Source: an uncultured Christensenella sp. (GTDB lineage: Bacteria > Bacillota > Clostridia > Christensenellales > Borkfalkiaceae). Taken from it: 56,307 bases of DNA. The notes below the pieces were generated by a model. The model was not told the origin of the DNA. It was given only the letters and a program-made list of their open reading frames with translations, and did no database searches. The position numbers and the translations under genes were made by a program. The stretch lies in assembly GCA_910578195.1 (NCBI GenBank), contig CAJTOY010000009.1, forward strand, positions 1 to 56,307. The letters run 5' to 3'. Position 1 is the stretch's first letter; every line of letters starts with the position of its first letter. Below are positions 1 to 7,366 of this stretch, piece by piece.

Positions 1-26
1 CGCAATTGCGCGGGCGCCCCTTTGAA

Positions 27-188
27 TTATATGGAATGTCTTTCTTTTACGAGTTGAATATGGCGGATAATATCCTCGACCGTGCGTTCGGGCGATTTAA
101 GCCTTTCTTCAACCTCCGCTATCTGCCTGTCCAGCTCGGCGAGCTGTTTTGTCTTGCTTGAATAACTTGTTATAAGTTCTACCTTCAT
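27..188 (-). CDS. small coiled-coil protein, unknown function
   Basis: This gene encodes 53 residues that I do not recognise as a named family. The sequence is rich in Glu, Arg, Lys and Leu with heptad-like spacing (LAELDRQIAEVEERL), which suggests a short coiled coil; there is no signal peptide or membrane segment. I chose the internal ATG at 188 because GGAGG stands six bases before it; the longer reading frame to 209 runs through that ribosome site. A TTGTTT/TAATAT promoter with a 17-base spacer lies upstream. The window begins soon after its stop codon, so downstream partners cannot be seen. It could be a regulator or an adaptor, but nothing here decides this. Confidence 0.6.
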   Translation of the reverse strand: MKVELITSYSSKTKQLAELDRQIAEVEERLKSPERTVEDIIRHIQLVKERHSI

Positions 189-228
189 AGTGTTTCCTCC
201 GTTTCGCACTGTCTAAATTTGTACTTTC

Positions 229-257
229 ATATTAACATATAAAAACGAAGAAAACAA
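229..257 (-). promoter_or_regulatory. predicted promoter of the small coiled-coil gene
   Basis: Read on the minus strand, TTGTTT (252-257) and TAATAT (229-234) are separated by 17 bases, and the gene start at 188 follows a normal leader with GGAGG. Hexamers are only moderate matches to consensus. Confidence 0.45.
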
Positions 258-359
258 AAAATTTTACGAAATAATTTCGTGTTCGCCAATCTTAGAACAT
301 TTTCGACAACCTTCGACAAACCTTAGGTTCGACGACGTTTCTCAATCGCGAACTTTAAG

Positions 360-430
360 CCGACTTACCGCCAATCAAACGGGACGGCGCATATTAATAG
401 CCAAACCCCACACCGACTTACCGCTAATCA
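360..430. repeat. short direct repeat pair in a gene-free stretch
   Basis: The 18-base word CCGACTTACCGCYAATCA occurs at 360-377 and 413-430, 53 bases apart, between the small coiled-coil gene and the GTPase gene that ends at 435. TTCGACAA-type words also recur at 300-335. No open reading frame or hairpin with a T-run explains them. The function is unknown. Confidence 0.4.
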
Positions 431-434
431 GGCG

Positions 435-1382
435 TTAATAAAACGTAACTATCTGCTCCTCGGGCGGTTCGGCGCGTTCGAGCTTTTCGGCAACGAAAAC
501 GGGTCCCTCCGAGTGGTAAACAGAATTGTATTCGTAGACGATTTTCGCCGTGACGGTCAGCCAGTCGCGCGTTTTGATATCGGTCAGAAGCTTGTTGGTC
601 TTGACCGCGAAACCGTCGTAAGCGATATCCGCCTCGCAACAAGTCATTATATGTCTGCCGAGCACGATATAACCCGCGGGCACCTTTTTGGAAGTCGCCG
701 CCATGCCCTTGAAGCGGACGGTCTTGCCGACGTAGCTTTTTCCCTTTTCCGCCATATCGCGGTAAAACCACGCGAAATCTCTGTCCTCGATTTCGATAAC
801 GGGCGCGTTCACGTCGAACGGAAGCGGGTCCTCTATCTCGTCGAACTCGGGCTTGCCGCCGAGGTAGTCGTAAACAATGTCGGGGCGGCGGGAAATTCCG
901 CGCACGATTTTATGGAACTCCATTTTGTCAAATTCGCCCTTGAAGCGGTTGAACACGACCATTTGCGTCATTTGCACCTTGTCGAAAACGAGCTGACGCA
1001 TATTTTTATTGTAGTTTAAAAAGGTGTTCGCGTCGAAAAAGGTCATCATCTGGTTAATGACCCAGCTTTCGGGCATGGCGTCGAAAAACTGTTGCAACAG
1101 CCACGCGCCGTTGTATTCCACGACAACCCGCTGCGCGCCGTACTTTTCTGTAAGCCGTTCGAGGTTTTCCAAAGTAAGCTCGTCCGCGCTTTCGAGCGTC
1201 GCAACCGCGACGTCGCGCACAGCGAACCTTTCGGGCGCGTACTCTTCCACGCCCTCCTCGCACAACAGAAGAAGGGTGCGCTCGCCGTTTTCCATGCGCT
1301 CGTCTTCGAGCGTTTCCTGTATGAATTTTGTCTTACCCGCTTCCAGAAAGCCCAGAAACAGATATACCGATACTTCTTCCAT
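435..1382 (-). CDS. CobW/COG0523-like GTPase with YcgQ-like (DUF1980) C-terminal domain
   Basis: The 315-residue product starts with a degenerate G3E GTPase half: GFLEAGKT near residue 8 is a Walker A-type loop, and VVFNRF sits where the family has its (N/T)KxD-type base-recognition motif. From about residue 215 it switches to a domain resembling the C-terminus of YcgQ (DUF1980), with the conserved run RHIMTCCEAD and a final QIVTFY. COG0523 proteins are metal chaperones, often for zinc, and YcgQ partners a permease. The start ATG overlaps the stop of the upstream His-rich GTPase by one base (TAATG), so the two are translationally coupled. I infer a joint role in metal handling. It lacks the CxCC motif of its partner, so it may not bind metal in the same way. 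Confidence 0.75.
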   Translation of the reverse strand: MEEVSVYLFLGFLEAGKTKFIQETLEDERMENGERTLLLLCEEGVEEYAPERFAVRDVAVATLESADELTLENLERLTEKYGAQRVVVEYNGAWLLQQFFDAMPESWVINQMMTFFDANTFLNYNKNMRQLVFDKVQMTQMVVFNRFKGEFDKMEFHKIVRGISRRPDIVYDYLGGKPEFDEIEDPLPFDVNAPVIEIEDRDFAWFYRDMAEKGKSYVGKTVRFKGMAATSKKVPAGYIVLGRHIMTCCEADIAYDGFAVKTNKLLTDIKTRDWLTVTAKIVYEYNSVYHSEGPVFVAEKLERAEPPEEQIVTFY

Positions 1383-2494
1383 TATACACCAAACAATTCT
1401 TCGAGCTTGCCGCCGTCTATTTTCGAGCCGATTACGCACAGTCTGCCCGCGCACGCCGCCGCGCCCGGGCGCACGTTGATTTCGCCGGGGATATAGTCGA
1501 AGTGCAGCCAGCCGTTTTCCGCGGGCACGACGCCCTTCGCGCGGAGTACCATGCCGAAGCTTTCGATATCCGAAAGCCTGGACAGCATTTCTTTCAGCCC
1601 GCCTTCGGTAAACTTTTTGCCCGTTTCGACCCCCCAGCTTGCGAATACTTCGTCCGCGTGGTGGTGATGTTCATGGTCGTGGTGACAGCACTCTCCGTCG
1701 TGGTGGTGATGTTCATGGTCGTGGTGACAGCACTCTCCGTCGTGGTGGTGATGTTCATGGTCGTGGTGACAGCACTCTCCGTCGTGGCGGTGATGCTCGT
1801 GGTCGTGGTGACAGCACTCTCCGTCATGATGGTGATGCTCGTGGTCGTGATGGCAATGCTTTTCTTCCTCGATCAGCTGTTCGATATCGTTGCCCAAGGT
1901 ATGACCGGCTTCCATTGCGGCGAGTATTTTCTTGCCGTCGAGCACGTCCCAGGGGGTAGTCACGACAGCCTCGCACGAGCTGCGCTTTTTAACGAGCTTG
2001 ACCGCCTCGTCCAGCTTGTCCGCGCTTACCTTGTCGACATGGCTGAACACAATGCACGCCGCGGTTTCAATCTGGTCGTTGAAAAATTCGCCGAAGTTTT
2101 TCATGTACATTTTGCACTTCGCCGCGTCCACGACCGCGGTATAGGAATTTATTTTGCAGTCGGGCAAACCCGCGCTTTCGACCGCGCGGATAACGTCGGA
2201 CAGCTTGCCCACGCCCGACGGCTCGATTATAATTCTGTCGGGGCGGTAGGTTTCGTAGACCTCTTTAAGCGCCTTTGAAAAATCGCCGACAAGCGAACAG
2301 CAGATACAGCCCGAGTTGAGCTCGTTAATCTTCACGCCCGCCTCCGCGAGGAAAGCGCCGTCCACACCTATTTCGCCGAACTCGTTTTCAATCAGGACGA
2401 GCTTTTCGCCGACGAACGCTTCTTTAATAAGCTTTTTAATCAAAGTGGTTTTGCCCGCGCCGAGAAAACCCGAAACAATATCGATTTTAGCCAT
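1382..2494 (-). CDS. CobW/COG0523 family GTPase with His-rich metal-binding repeat
   Basis: This 370-residue G3E-family GTPase belongs to the COG0523 metallochaperone group. Residues 9-17 (GFLGAGKTT) form the Walker A loop, C63-x-C65-C66 (GCICC) is the family's metal-binding motif, EPSG follows near residue 95, and SHVDKV is the base-recognition motif. Between about residues 212 and 280 lie four full and one partial copies of the 14-residue unit HHDHEHHHHDGECC, giving dozens of His and eight Cys. Known relatives load or buffer zinc or other metals; the His stretch is usual in the family, but the repeated paired Cys are less so. The C-terminal CobW domain (about 290-370) is intact. It precedes and is coupled to a second GTPase. 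An AAGAAGGTG ribosome site supports the start. No Zur box was recognised. Confidence 0.88.
   Translation of the reverse strand: MAKIDIVSGFLGAGKTTLIKKLIKEAFVGEKLVLIENEFGEIGVDGAFLAEAGVKINELNSGCICCSLVGDFSKALKEVYETYRPDRIIIEPSGVGKLSDVIRAVESAGLPDCKINSYTAVVDAAKCKMYMKNFGEFFNDQIETAACIVFSHVDKVSADKLDEAVKLVKKRSSCEAVVTTPWDVLDGKKILAAMEAGHTLGNDIEQLIEEEKHCHHDHEHHHHDGECCHHDHEHHRHDGECCHHDHEHHHHDGECCHHDHEHHHHDGECCHHDHEHHHHADEVFASWGVETGKKFTEGGLKEMLSRLSDIESFGMVLRAKGVVPAENGWLHFDYIPGEINVRPGAAACAGRLCVIGSKIDGGKLEELFGV
1658..1860. repeat. 42-bp tandem repeat encoding the His/Cys units
   Basis: About 4.8 nearly identical 42-bp units lie in tandem within the GTPase gene. Each unit encodes HHDHEHHHHDGECC. Units differ by only a few bases, so copy number is likely to vary by slippage or unequal recombination while keeping the reading frame (42 is a multiple of 3). 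Confidence 0.9.
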
Positions 2495-2527
2495 AGTTAC
2501 ACCTTCTTGTATTTTTTATCTGTATTT

Positions 2528-2555
2528 ATTATAAACGCTTTGTCGAAACGTCAAA
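2528..2555 (-). promoter_or_regulatory. predicted promoter of the CobW gene pair
   Basis: On the minus strand TTTGAC (2550-2555) is followed after 16 bases by TATAAT (2528-2533), about 34 bases before the gene start. It abuts the terminator hairpin of the preceding gene. No recognised metal-repressor palindrome overlaps it. Confidence 0.55.
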
Positions 2556-2556
2556 C

Positions 2557-2582
2557 AAGCCCGCGGCAACGCCGCGGGCTTT
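2557..2582 (-). terminator. hairpin terminator after the DUF2188 gene
   Basis: An 11-bp GC-rich stem (AAGCCCGCGGC with its complement, 3-4 base loop) stands directly downstream of the stop at 2587. The following T-run is short on the minus strand. Confidence 0.65.
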
Positions 2583-2586
2583 AAAT

Positions 2587-2832
2587 TTAATAAGTAAGCT
2601 TTCTGAACGAACCGTCCTCTTTATGAATGACGATGCGCCCCTCCCGATTGCCCGCGACCGACTTCGCGTAATCGATTGCCTCCGCCTGTGTCCAGAAAAG
2701 CTTCAACGCCTTGGAATCGCCCTCAGCCTTGACCTGCCACTTCCTCAAAAGTTTGCGGTAGGAAATGTGGTAAACTCTGTCGGGCTCGACGGGTTTTACT
2801 GTCTTTTTCTCTTTCGCTTTTTTCTGAGCCAT
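2587..2832 (-). CDS. DUF2188 family protein
   Basis: This is an 81-residue cytoplasmic protein. After a Lys-rich start it shows the DUF2188 pattern: a KWQVKAEG strand, a TQAEAIDYAKSVA helix and a final VIHKEDGSFRKLTY hairpin. The family is widespread and its biochemical role is not established. AAGGAAAG precedes the ATG. It stands alone between a terminator and the gene that ends at 2886. Alternative functions cannot be judged from sequence. Confidence 0.78.
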   Translation of the reverse strand: MAQKKAKEKKTVKPVEPDRVYHISYRKLLRKWQVKAEGDSKALKLFWTQAEAIDYAKSVAGNREGRIVIHKEDGSFRKLTY

Positions 2833-2885
2833 AATTCTTTCCTTCTATTTTTACTTACTATTAAAAATATACGCCGGACGGAAAA

Positions 2886-4271
2886 TTATTGTGCGGCGTT
2901 GCGGATAACCTTGCCGTCTGTCAAAACTATCATTTTAATCGCCGCGGGCGAGAAATCGTCCGCCTCGACGGTAAGCGCCTTGTGCAGTGTGCCGCGCGCA
3001 AGCACCTTTATGTAAGTGACCTTTTTGCCGATTTCGGGGATACGCTTTTTCATTTCGTCCAGCGTCACCCTCTCCCCGCTTTCGAAGTATCTGCCGAGAG
3101 TGTCGATATTGACGACCGCCTTTTTGGTTTTATCCGAACGCTTACGGCTGACCTCGACCAGATTTTCCGCCTCTTCGTCGGAAATTCTCTCCTCCGCCTC
3201 GGCGACGCTCACGCCGACGGGCTCGGGTTCGGGCTCGGGTTCGGGCTCGGGTTCGGGCTCGACGACAGTCGCGGCGATTTCCTCTTCCGCCTCGACGGCG
3301 TTTTCGGGCAGCTCCTCAATGGGAACGGCGATAACGCCGACCTCGGCGTCGGTTGACGCCTCCTCCCATTTAAGCAGCTTGACAAGCCCTCTTTCGACAA
3401 GCGGTTCAAGCTCCTCGTACGGATACTGCGCGGCGTAGTTTTCGCTCTGCTCCGCACCCGCTTCGAGCTCGTTCGCCGCCATTACGTCGGCTATGAGCTG
3501 TTTTGCATAGCGGCAGCGTCTGTCGTTTTTGATTTTATAGAGAGTGGGCACGCCCGCGTTGGTCGCGACGTGCGAAACGTCGTCAATCTTGTATTTTGTG
3601 TCGGCATAATCCGCGGGGTCGAGCGCGAAATAGACGTAAAGCGACTTGCCGCGCAGCGCGAGCTTTACAAGCAGTTTTCTGCCGCGGCGGAAGGTTTCGT
3701 ACCGCCAGCTTACGCGGTTTGAAAGCTTGTAGCGCATGAGCTCGTTTTTAATCTCGGTATAATAATTTTTGACCGTGTCGTCCGACTGAATCAACTTCGC
3801 CGTATAGCTTCTGTTGTAGCGCACCTTAACGAACACCTTCCCCTCGGGCGCGGCGCGGCGCACGATTATCGGCGCGGGCTTGGCGACCTCTCTCACGGGC
3901 TCGACAATTTCTGCCTCGGCAACGGGCGCGGGCTCCTCTTCTTTTACGGGTTCGACGACTGCTTTCACGGGCTCGACAATTTCAGCCTCGGCAACGGGCG
4001 CGGCCCCCTCTTCTTTTATGGGTTCGGGTTCGACGACGGGTTCGGCTGTTTCCGCCTCAACGACGGGCGCGGGGTCCTCTTCTTTTACGAGCTCGGGCTC
4101 GCCGACGGGCTCTTCGTCAACCGCAACTTCCGCCGCGGCGACCTCCTCGTCCTCGACCTTGCGGCGTTTGAGCAAAACAATGCAGATAGCCGCGCCGACC
4201 ACCGCGACGACGCCTATCAGAACAAGCGCAAGGATAGGTAACCACCATGTCGCATTTAAAGCAAATATCAT
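2886..4271 (-). CDS. membrane-anchored protein with ribosomal L15-like C-terminal domain
   Basis: The 461-residue product has one N-terminal membrane span (about residues 5-35, NATWWLPILALVLIGVVAVV...) followed by KRRK, so most of the chain is probably cytoplasmic. Residues 40-150 are a Glu/Pro/Ala/Val-rich low-complexity stalk with repeated EEPAPVAEAEIVEPV units. A central domain (about 150-290) is unrecognised; a second acidic stretch with PEPEPEPE follows. The last ~75 residues (LGRYFESGERVTLDEMKKR ... VLARGTLHKALTVEADDFS) match the pattern of ribosomal protein uL15. I chose the ATG at 4271 because AAGGAGG lies just upstream, and not the longer frame to 4343. A strong promoter lies at 4315-4343. 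Its role is unknown; it is not the true L15, which sits in the spc operon. Confidence 0.7.
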   Translation of the reverse strand: MIFALNATWWLPILALVLIGVVAVVGAAICIVLLKRRKVEDEEVAAAEVAVDEEPVGEPELVKEEDPAPVVEAETAEPVVEPEPIKEEGAAPVAEAEIVEPVKAVVEPVKEEEPAPVAEAEIVEPVREVAKPAPIIVRRAAPEGKVFVKVRYNRSYTAKLIQSDDTVKNYYTEIKNELMRYKLSNRVSWRYETFRRGRKLLVKLALRGKSLYVYFALDPADYADTKYKIDDVSHVATNAGVPTLYKIKNDRRCRYAKQLIADVMAANELEAGAEQSENYAAQYPYEELEPLVERGLVKLLKWEEASTDAEVGVIAVPIEELPENAVEAEEEIAATVVEPEPEPEPEPEPEPVGVSVAEAEERISDEEAENLVEVSRKRSDKTKKAVVNIDTLGRYFESGERVTLDEMKKRIPEIGKKVTYIKVLARGTLHKALTVEADDFSPAAIKMIVLTDGKVIRNAAQ

Positions 4272-4314
4272 TCCGAGCCTCCTTAAAAGTGAATTATCCA
4301 CACTATACATTAGT

Positions 4315-4343
4315 ATAGTAACACATAAAAGTGTTACGGTCAA
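4315..4343 (-). promoter_or_regulatory. predicted promoter of the L15-like membrane protein gene
   Basis: On the minus strand TTGACC (4338-4343), a 17-base spacer and TACTAT (4315-4320) precede the gene with AAGGAGG start site. The spacing is ideal. Confidence 0.7.
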
Positions 4344-4382
4344 TACCTAAAATTGTAAAATTCATACAAATTTCACAAGCGA

Positions 4383-4412
4383 GGGCGCGGGCGGTAAAAG
4401 CCGCCCGCGCCC
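4383..4412 (-). terminator. hairpin after the MalY-like gene
   Basis: A perfect 12-bp GC stem (GGGCGCGGGCGG with its complement, 6-base loop) lies 10 bases past the stop at 4423. A T-run is weak, so termination efficiency is uncertain. Confidence 0.6.
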
Positions 4413-4422
4413 TTAAAGCACT

Positions 4423-5592
4423 TTATTTCTTGCCCGAAAAGCCGTTTACACCCTCTTTCAAACGCGCCAGACCGTCCAGCAGCCGAACGCGCGGGCAGGC
4501 TACGTTTATCCGCACGAAAAAATGTCCGTTGCCGCGGTACTGATTGCCCGCCGTTATGAAAAGCCCCGTCTTTTTACGGATATACTCGCACAGTTTTTCC
4601 GCGTCGTAGGTCACCGCCGAGCAGTCTATCCACAATAGATAAGTCGCGTCCTGTCCGACAAGCTTTAACTCGGGCAAATCCCTTTCAATGAACTTCGCCG
4701 CCGTCCTTCTGTTTTCGGATATGTATTCTCTCAGCTCGTCCAGCCACTCCCCGCCCTTCGTGAACGCCGCGATTGTAGCGGCTACCGCAAACGCGTTGGG
4801 TTCGGCAACCTCGTCGCTGTTCAGCCCGCGCACGATTTTGTTCCTCAACCCTTCGTCGGGAATAATCACCGCCGCCGATTGCAGCCCCGCAAGGTTGAAC
4901 GCCTTGCTCGCCGCAACGCACGTCACGCTTATGCTTTTGCACTCCTCGGAAGCCGAGGCGAACGGCGTATACTCTACGTTCGGCTCGGTCAAATCGCAGT
5001 GGATTTCGTCGGATAAAACGGTAACGCCGTACCTTTTGCACAGCGCGCCGATTTTAACAAGCTCGTCCCTCGCCCACACCTTGCCCGCGGGATTGTGCGG
5101 ATTGCACAAAACGAGCATTGTCGTCAGCGGGTCGGAAAGCTTCGCCTCCAAATCGGCAAAATCAATCGAGTACTTCTCGCCGTCGTATGAAAGCTTGTTT
5201 TCGAGAACGCGTCTGCCCGTGTTTTCCACCGAGTGGAAGAAAATGTCGTACACGGGGGTCTGCACGACCACGTTGTCGCCGACGTTGGTTATCCGCTTGA
5301 CCGCCGAGGTCACCGCGGGAATTACGCCCGTGCAAAAGCACAGCCATTCTTCTTTGACCTCGAAGTTGTGGCGCCTCGTCCACCAGCCCGCAACCGCTTT
5401 ATACCATTCGTCGGGCACAATCTGATAGCCGTAAATCCCGCTTTTCGCGCGGGCTATGACCGCGTCCGCAATCTCGGGCGCGGTTTTAAAGTCCATATCC
5501 GCAACCCACATGGGCAGTTCGTTTTCGCCCACGTCCCACTTCAAGGAATTTGTGTTTCTTCTGTCCGTAAGCTCGTCGAAATTGTACTTCAT
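4423..5592 (-). CDS. MalY/PatB family PLP-dependent C-S lyase / aminotransferase
   Basis: The 389-residue fold-type I PLP enzyme matches MalY/PatB cystathionine beta-lyases: MKYNFDELTDRRNTNSLKWD and LPMWVADMDF at the start, YGYQ near residue 60, NPHNPAGKVW, SDEIHCDL (PLP-pyridine Asp) and SKAFNLAGLQ with the Schiff-base Lys. Such enzymes cleave cystathionine to homocysteine, pyruvate and ammonia, or act as aminotransferases; substrate cannot be fixed from sequence. Translation starts at 5592, where ATGA overlaps the stop of the DUF3737 gene by four bases; the longer frame to 5808 overlaps that gene and is not credible. It is cotranscribed with the DUF3737 gene and ends at a GC hairpin. Confidence 0.88.
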   Translation of the reverse strand: MKYNFDELTDRRNTNSLKWDVGENELPMWVADMDFKTAPEIADAVIARAKSGIYGYQIVPDEWYKAVAGWWTRRHNFEVKEEWLCFCTGVIPAVTSAVKRITNVGDNVVVQTPVYDIFFHSVENTGRRVLENKLSYDGEKYSIDFADLEAKLSDPLTTMLVLCNPHNPAGKVWARDELVKIGALCKRYGVTVLSDEIHCDLTEPNVEYTPFASASEECKSISVTCVAASKAFNLAGLQSAAVIIPDEGLRNKIVRGLNSDEVAEPNAFAVAATIAAFTKGGEWLDELREYISENRRTAAKFIERDLPELKLVGQDATYLLWIDCSAVTYDAEKLCEYIRKKTGLFITAGNQYRGNGHFFVRINVACPRVRLLDGLARLKEGVNGFSGKK

Positions 5593-6440
5593 GCCGCCTC
5601 CGTACAGATAATGACCGTCTTTTCGGGGTCGACCTTGTCGGGCTCGATTATCAGTTCGCCTATGCGTCCCGCGCGGATTATTCCGCCCGAGGGGTTCAAC
5701 ACGCTGTCCACTCCCCCGCAAATGTCGGCGTCGACCGTCGAATACTCGAAAGCGAGCGTGGTATTTACAAGCTTGCAATTGACGAGCTTTAAATTTTTTA
5801 TGTAGCACATACCTTGCAGACTTTCGATAGTGCAGTTAATAAGCGTCAGATTTTCGGCGTTCCAGCCGAGGTATTCGCCCGAAATGTACGAGTCGTAAAC
5901 GGTCACGTTTTTGCTGTTCCAGAACGCGTCCTTGGTGTTTATCTCGGCGTTTCTTATCACGAGATTTTTCACGCCGTCGAAACAGTAGCCGCCCGTAAGA
6001 CGGAAATTTTCGCACACGATATTTTCGGAGTTTAGCGCAAAATATGCGCCCTTTGCCGTCACGTTTTTCAAGGTGATATTCTTGCAGTGCCAGAAAGTTT
6101 CCTCGGCGTTCGGGATATCGGCGTTTTCGACGGTAACCCCGTCGACGCGGCGGAAGGTCTTGGGCGCGGCGATAAGCCCGCCCTTGATTTGGATATTATC
6201 GGTGTACCATATGCCAGCGCGCGCGTCCTCGGTAAGCGTGCAGTTTTCAAGCTTCAAATTCTTCGAATACCAAAGGGGGTACTTCCACTTGAAGGCGCAA
6301 TTTTCAAGCGCGATATCCGCGCTTTCTTTGAGGGGGGATTCTCCTTCCTCGAACGTGCTGTCCGCAATGAAAAGGTTTTTGCCCTGAAACAAAGCGCGCT
6401 CGCCCGTGAAGGTCTGATTTTTTAATTGGGTAGGTTTCAT
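5589..6440 (-). CDS. DUF3737 family right-handed beta-helix protein
   Basis: This is a 283-residue protein with about a dozen ~20-residue rungs of the type ENCTL/KNLKLVNC, typical of the DUF3737 family of right-handed parallel beta-helices. It has no signal peptide, so it is probably cytoplasmic; the family's function is unknown. It is the first gene of a two-gene operon with the MalY-like enzyme, an association also common in other Firmicutes in my recollection. No Shine-Dalgarno is present, and the -10 box ends only 10 bases before the ATG, so the mRNA would have almost no leader. Confidence 0.85.
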   Translation of the reverse strand: MKPTQLKNQTFTGERALFQGKNLFIADSTFEEGESPLKESADIALENCAFKWKYPLWYSKNLKLENCTLTEDARAGIWYTDNIQIKGGLIAAPKTFRRVDGVTVENADIPNAEETFWHCKNITLKNVTAKGAYFALNSENIVCENFRLTGGYCFDGVKNLVIRNAEINTKDAFWNSKNVTVYDSYISGEYLGWNAENLTLINCTIESLQGMCYIKNLKLVNCKLVNTTLAFEYSTVDADICGGVDSVLNPSGGIIRAGRIGELIIEPDKVDPEKTVIICTEAA

Positions 6441-6450
6441 AATTTAATGA

Positions 6451-6479
6451 ATTATACCACTTCCCCGCAGAGAAAGCAA
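6451..6479 (-). promoter_or_regulatory. predicted promoter giving a near-leaderless DUF3737 mRNA
   Basis: On the minus strand TTGCTT (6474-6479), 17 bases and TATAAT (6451-6456) precede ATG at 6440. With the usual start point seven bases past the -10 box, the leader would be about four nucleotides. Confidence 0.75.
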
Positions 6480-6484
6480 CAATT

Positions 6485-7354
6485 TTAAAAGCTTACGCTG
6501 ATTTCCAGATAATCCCCGTTGATTGCCGCAGAAATTTTTCCGCCGATACGCTCGCAGATGATTTTCGCTATCGACAGCCCCAGCCCCGTCGAGTTTTTGC
6601 CGTTGTTGACCGTGTAAAATCTGTCGAACAGCCGATTTACGTCGATTGCGTCGACGTCTTCGGCAACGTTCGAAAACGTGATTTTTCTGTCAACCGCCAT
6701 CACCTTGAAATCGCCCGCCGAATATTTCAAAGCGTTGCTTATAATATTCGAAAACATGCGCGAAAGCTCGGTTTTGTCGGCGACGACCGTGAACGGAAAG
6801 GCGCATATTTCGGGCGTGATATCCTTCGCGCAGAACGCCTCGTAAAAGTCGGCGAGGCACTCCTTCAACACCGCCGCCGCGTCCAGCGCCTCGGCGGCGG
6901 TCGGCTTGTTGTCCAGAGTCACCGAGTAGACGAACAGCTCCTCGGAAAGCTTTGAAAGGGTATTCGTCCGCTCGCGAATCACAGCGAGGTATTTTTCCCT
7001 TGTCCCTTTGTCGGTTTCGGTTTCGAGCAAGTCGAGATACCCGCCTATCGCGGTGAGAGGAGTGCGCAGGTCGTGCGCGGCGTTCGTCAGCGCCGTCTTT
7101 ACCTCTCTGTCGCCGTTGTAATATTTCAGCTCCTTTTCGCGCAGCTCGGCAAGCCGCACGTTCAGCTCGGCGGCGAGCTTTTTGTTCGAACGCCCGCCCG
7201 AAACTGAAATCAGCTTATTTGTATCGCCCCCGATAATTTCGGGAAGCTGGCGCCGAATTTCTTCCGCTCCGAGTCTAAAAACAATCAGTTTGAAAGCGAG
7301 AAATACGACGGCAACGAAAAGCAAACACGAAATTATCAAAAGGGCGACGTTCAT
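6485..7354 (-). CDS. sensor histidine kinase without sensor domain
   Basis: The 289-residue kinase has one N-terminal membrane span (about residues 4-26), a short linker, the H-box AAHDLRTPLTAI with phospho-acceptor H94, an N-box NIISNALKYS, FDRFYT and the ATP-lid G-box STGLGLSIAK. The near absence of an extracellular sensing loop is typical of kinases that sense through a partner ABC transporter. It is the last gene of the run response regulator, ABC ATPase, permease, kinase. By analogy with BceRS/lantibiotic-immunity sets it would sense peptide stress through the transporter; the actual ligand is unknown. Confidence 0.88.
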   Translation of the reverse strand: MNVALLIISCLLFVAVVFLAFKLIVFRLGAEEIRRQLPEIIGGDTNKLISVSGGRSNKKLAAELNVRLAELREKELKYYNGDREVKTALTNAAHDLRTPLTAIGGYLDLLETETDKGTREKYLAVIRERTNTLSKLSEELFVYSVTLDNKPTAAEALDAAAVLKECLADFYEAFCAKDITPEICAFPFTVVADKTELSRMFSNIISNALKYSAGDFKVMAVDRKITFSNVAEDVDAIDVNRLFDRFYTVNNGKNSTGLGLSIAKIICERIGGKISAAINGDYLEISVSF

Positions 7355-7366
7355 TTTATTACCTTC

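Noticed and set aside
1658..1860. Tandem 42-bp units considered as a CRISPR or satellite array
   Set aside because: There are no unique spacers; the units are in frame within a GTPase gene and encode a His/Cys repeat.
424..2278. Long plus-strand open frames opposite the CobW genes
   Set aside because: They are antisense shadows of strongly coding minus-strand genes (GC-rich third positions keep the opposite frames open) and have no ribosome sites or family motifs.
2495..2556. Zur-type zinc operator before the CobW pair
   Set aside because: No TCGTAAT-N-ATTACGA-like palindrome is present; zinc control is therefore not claimed.
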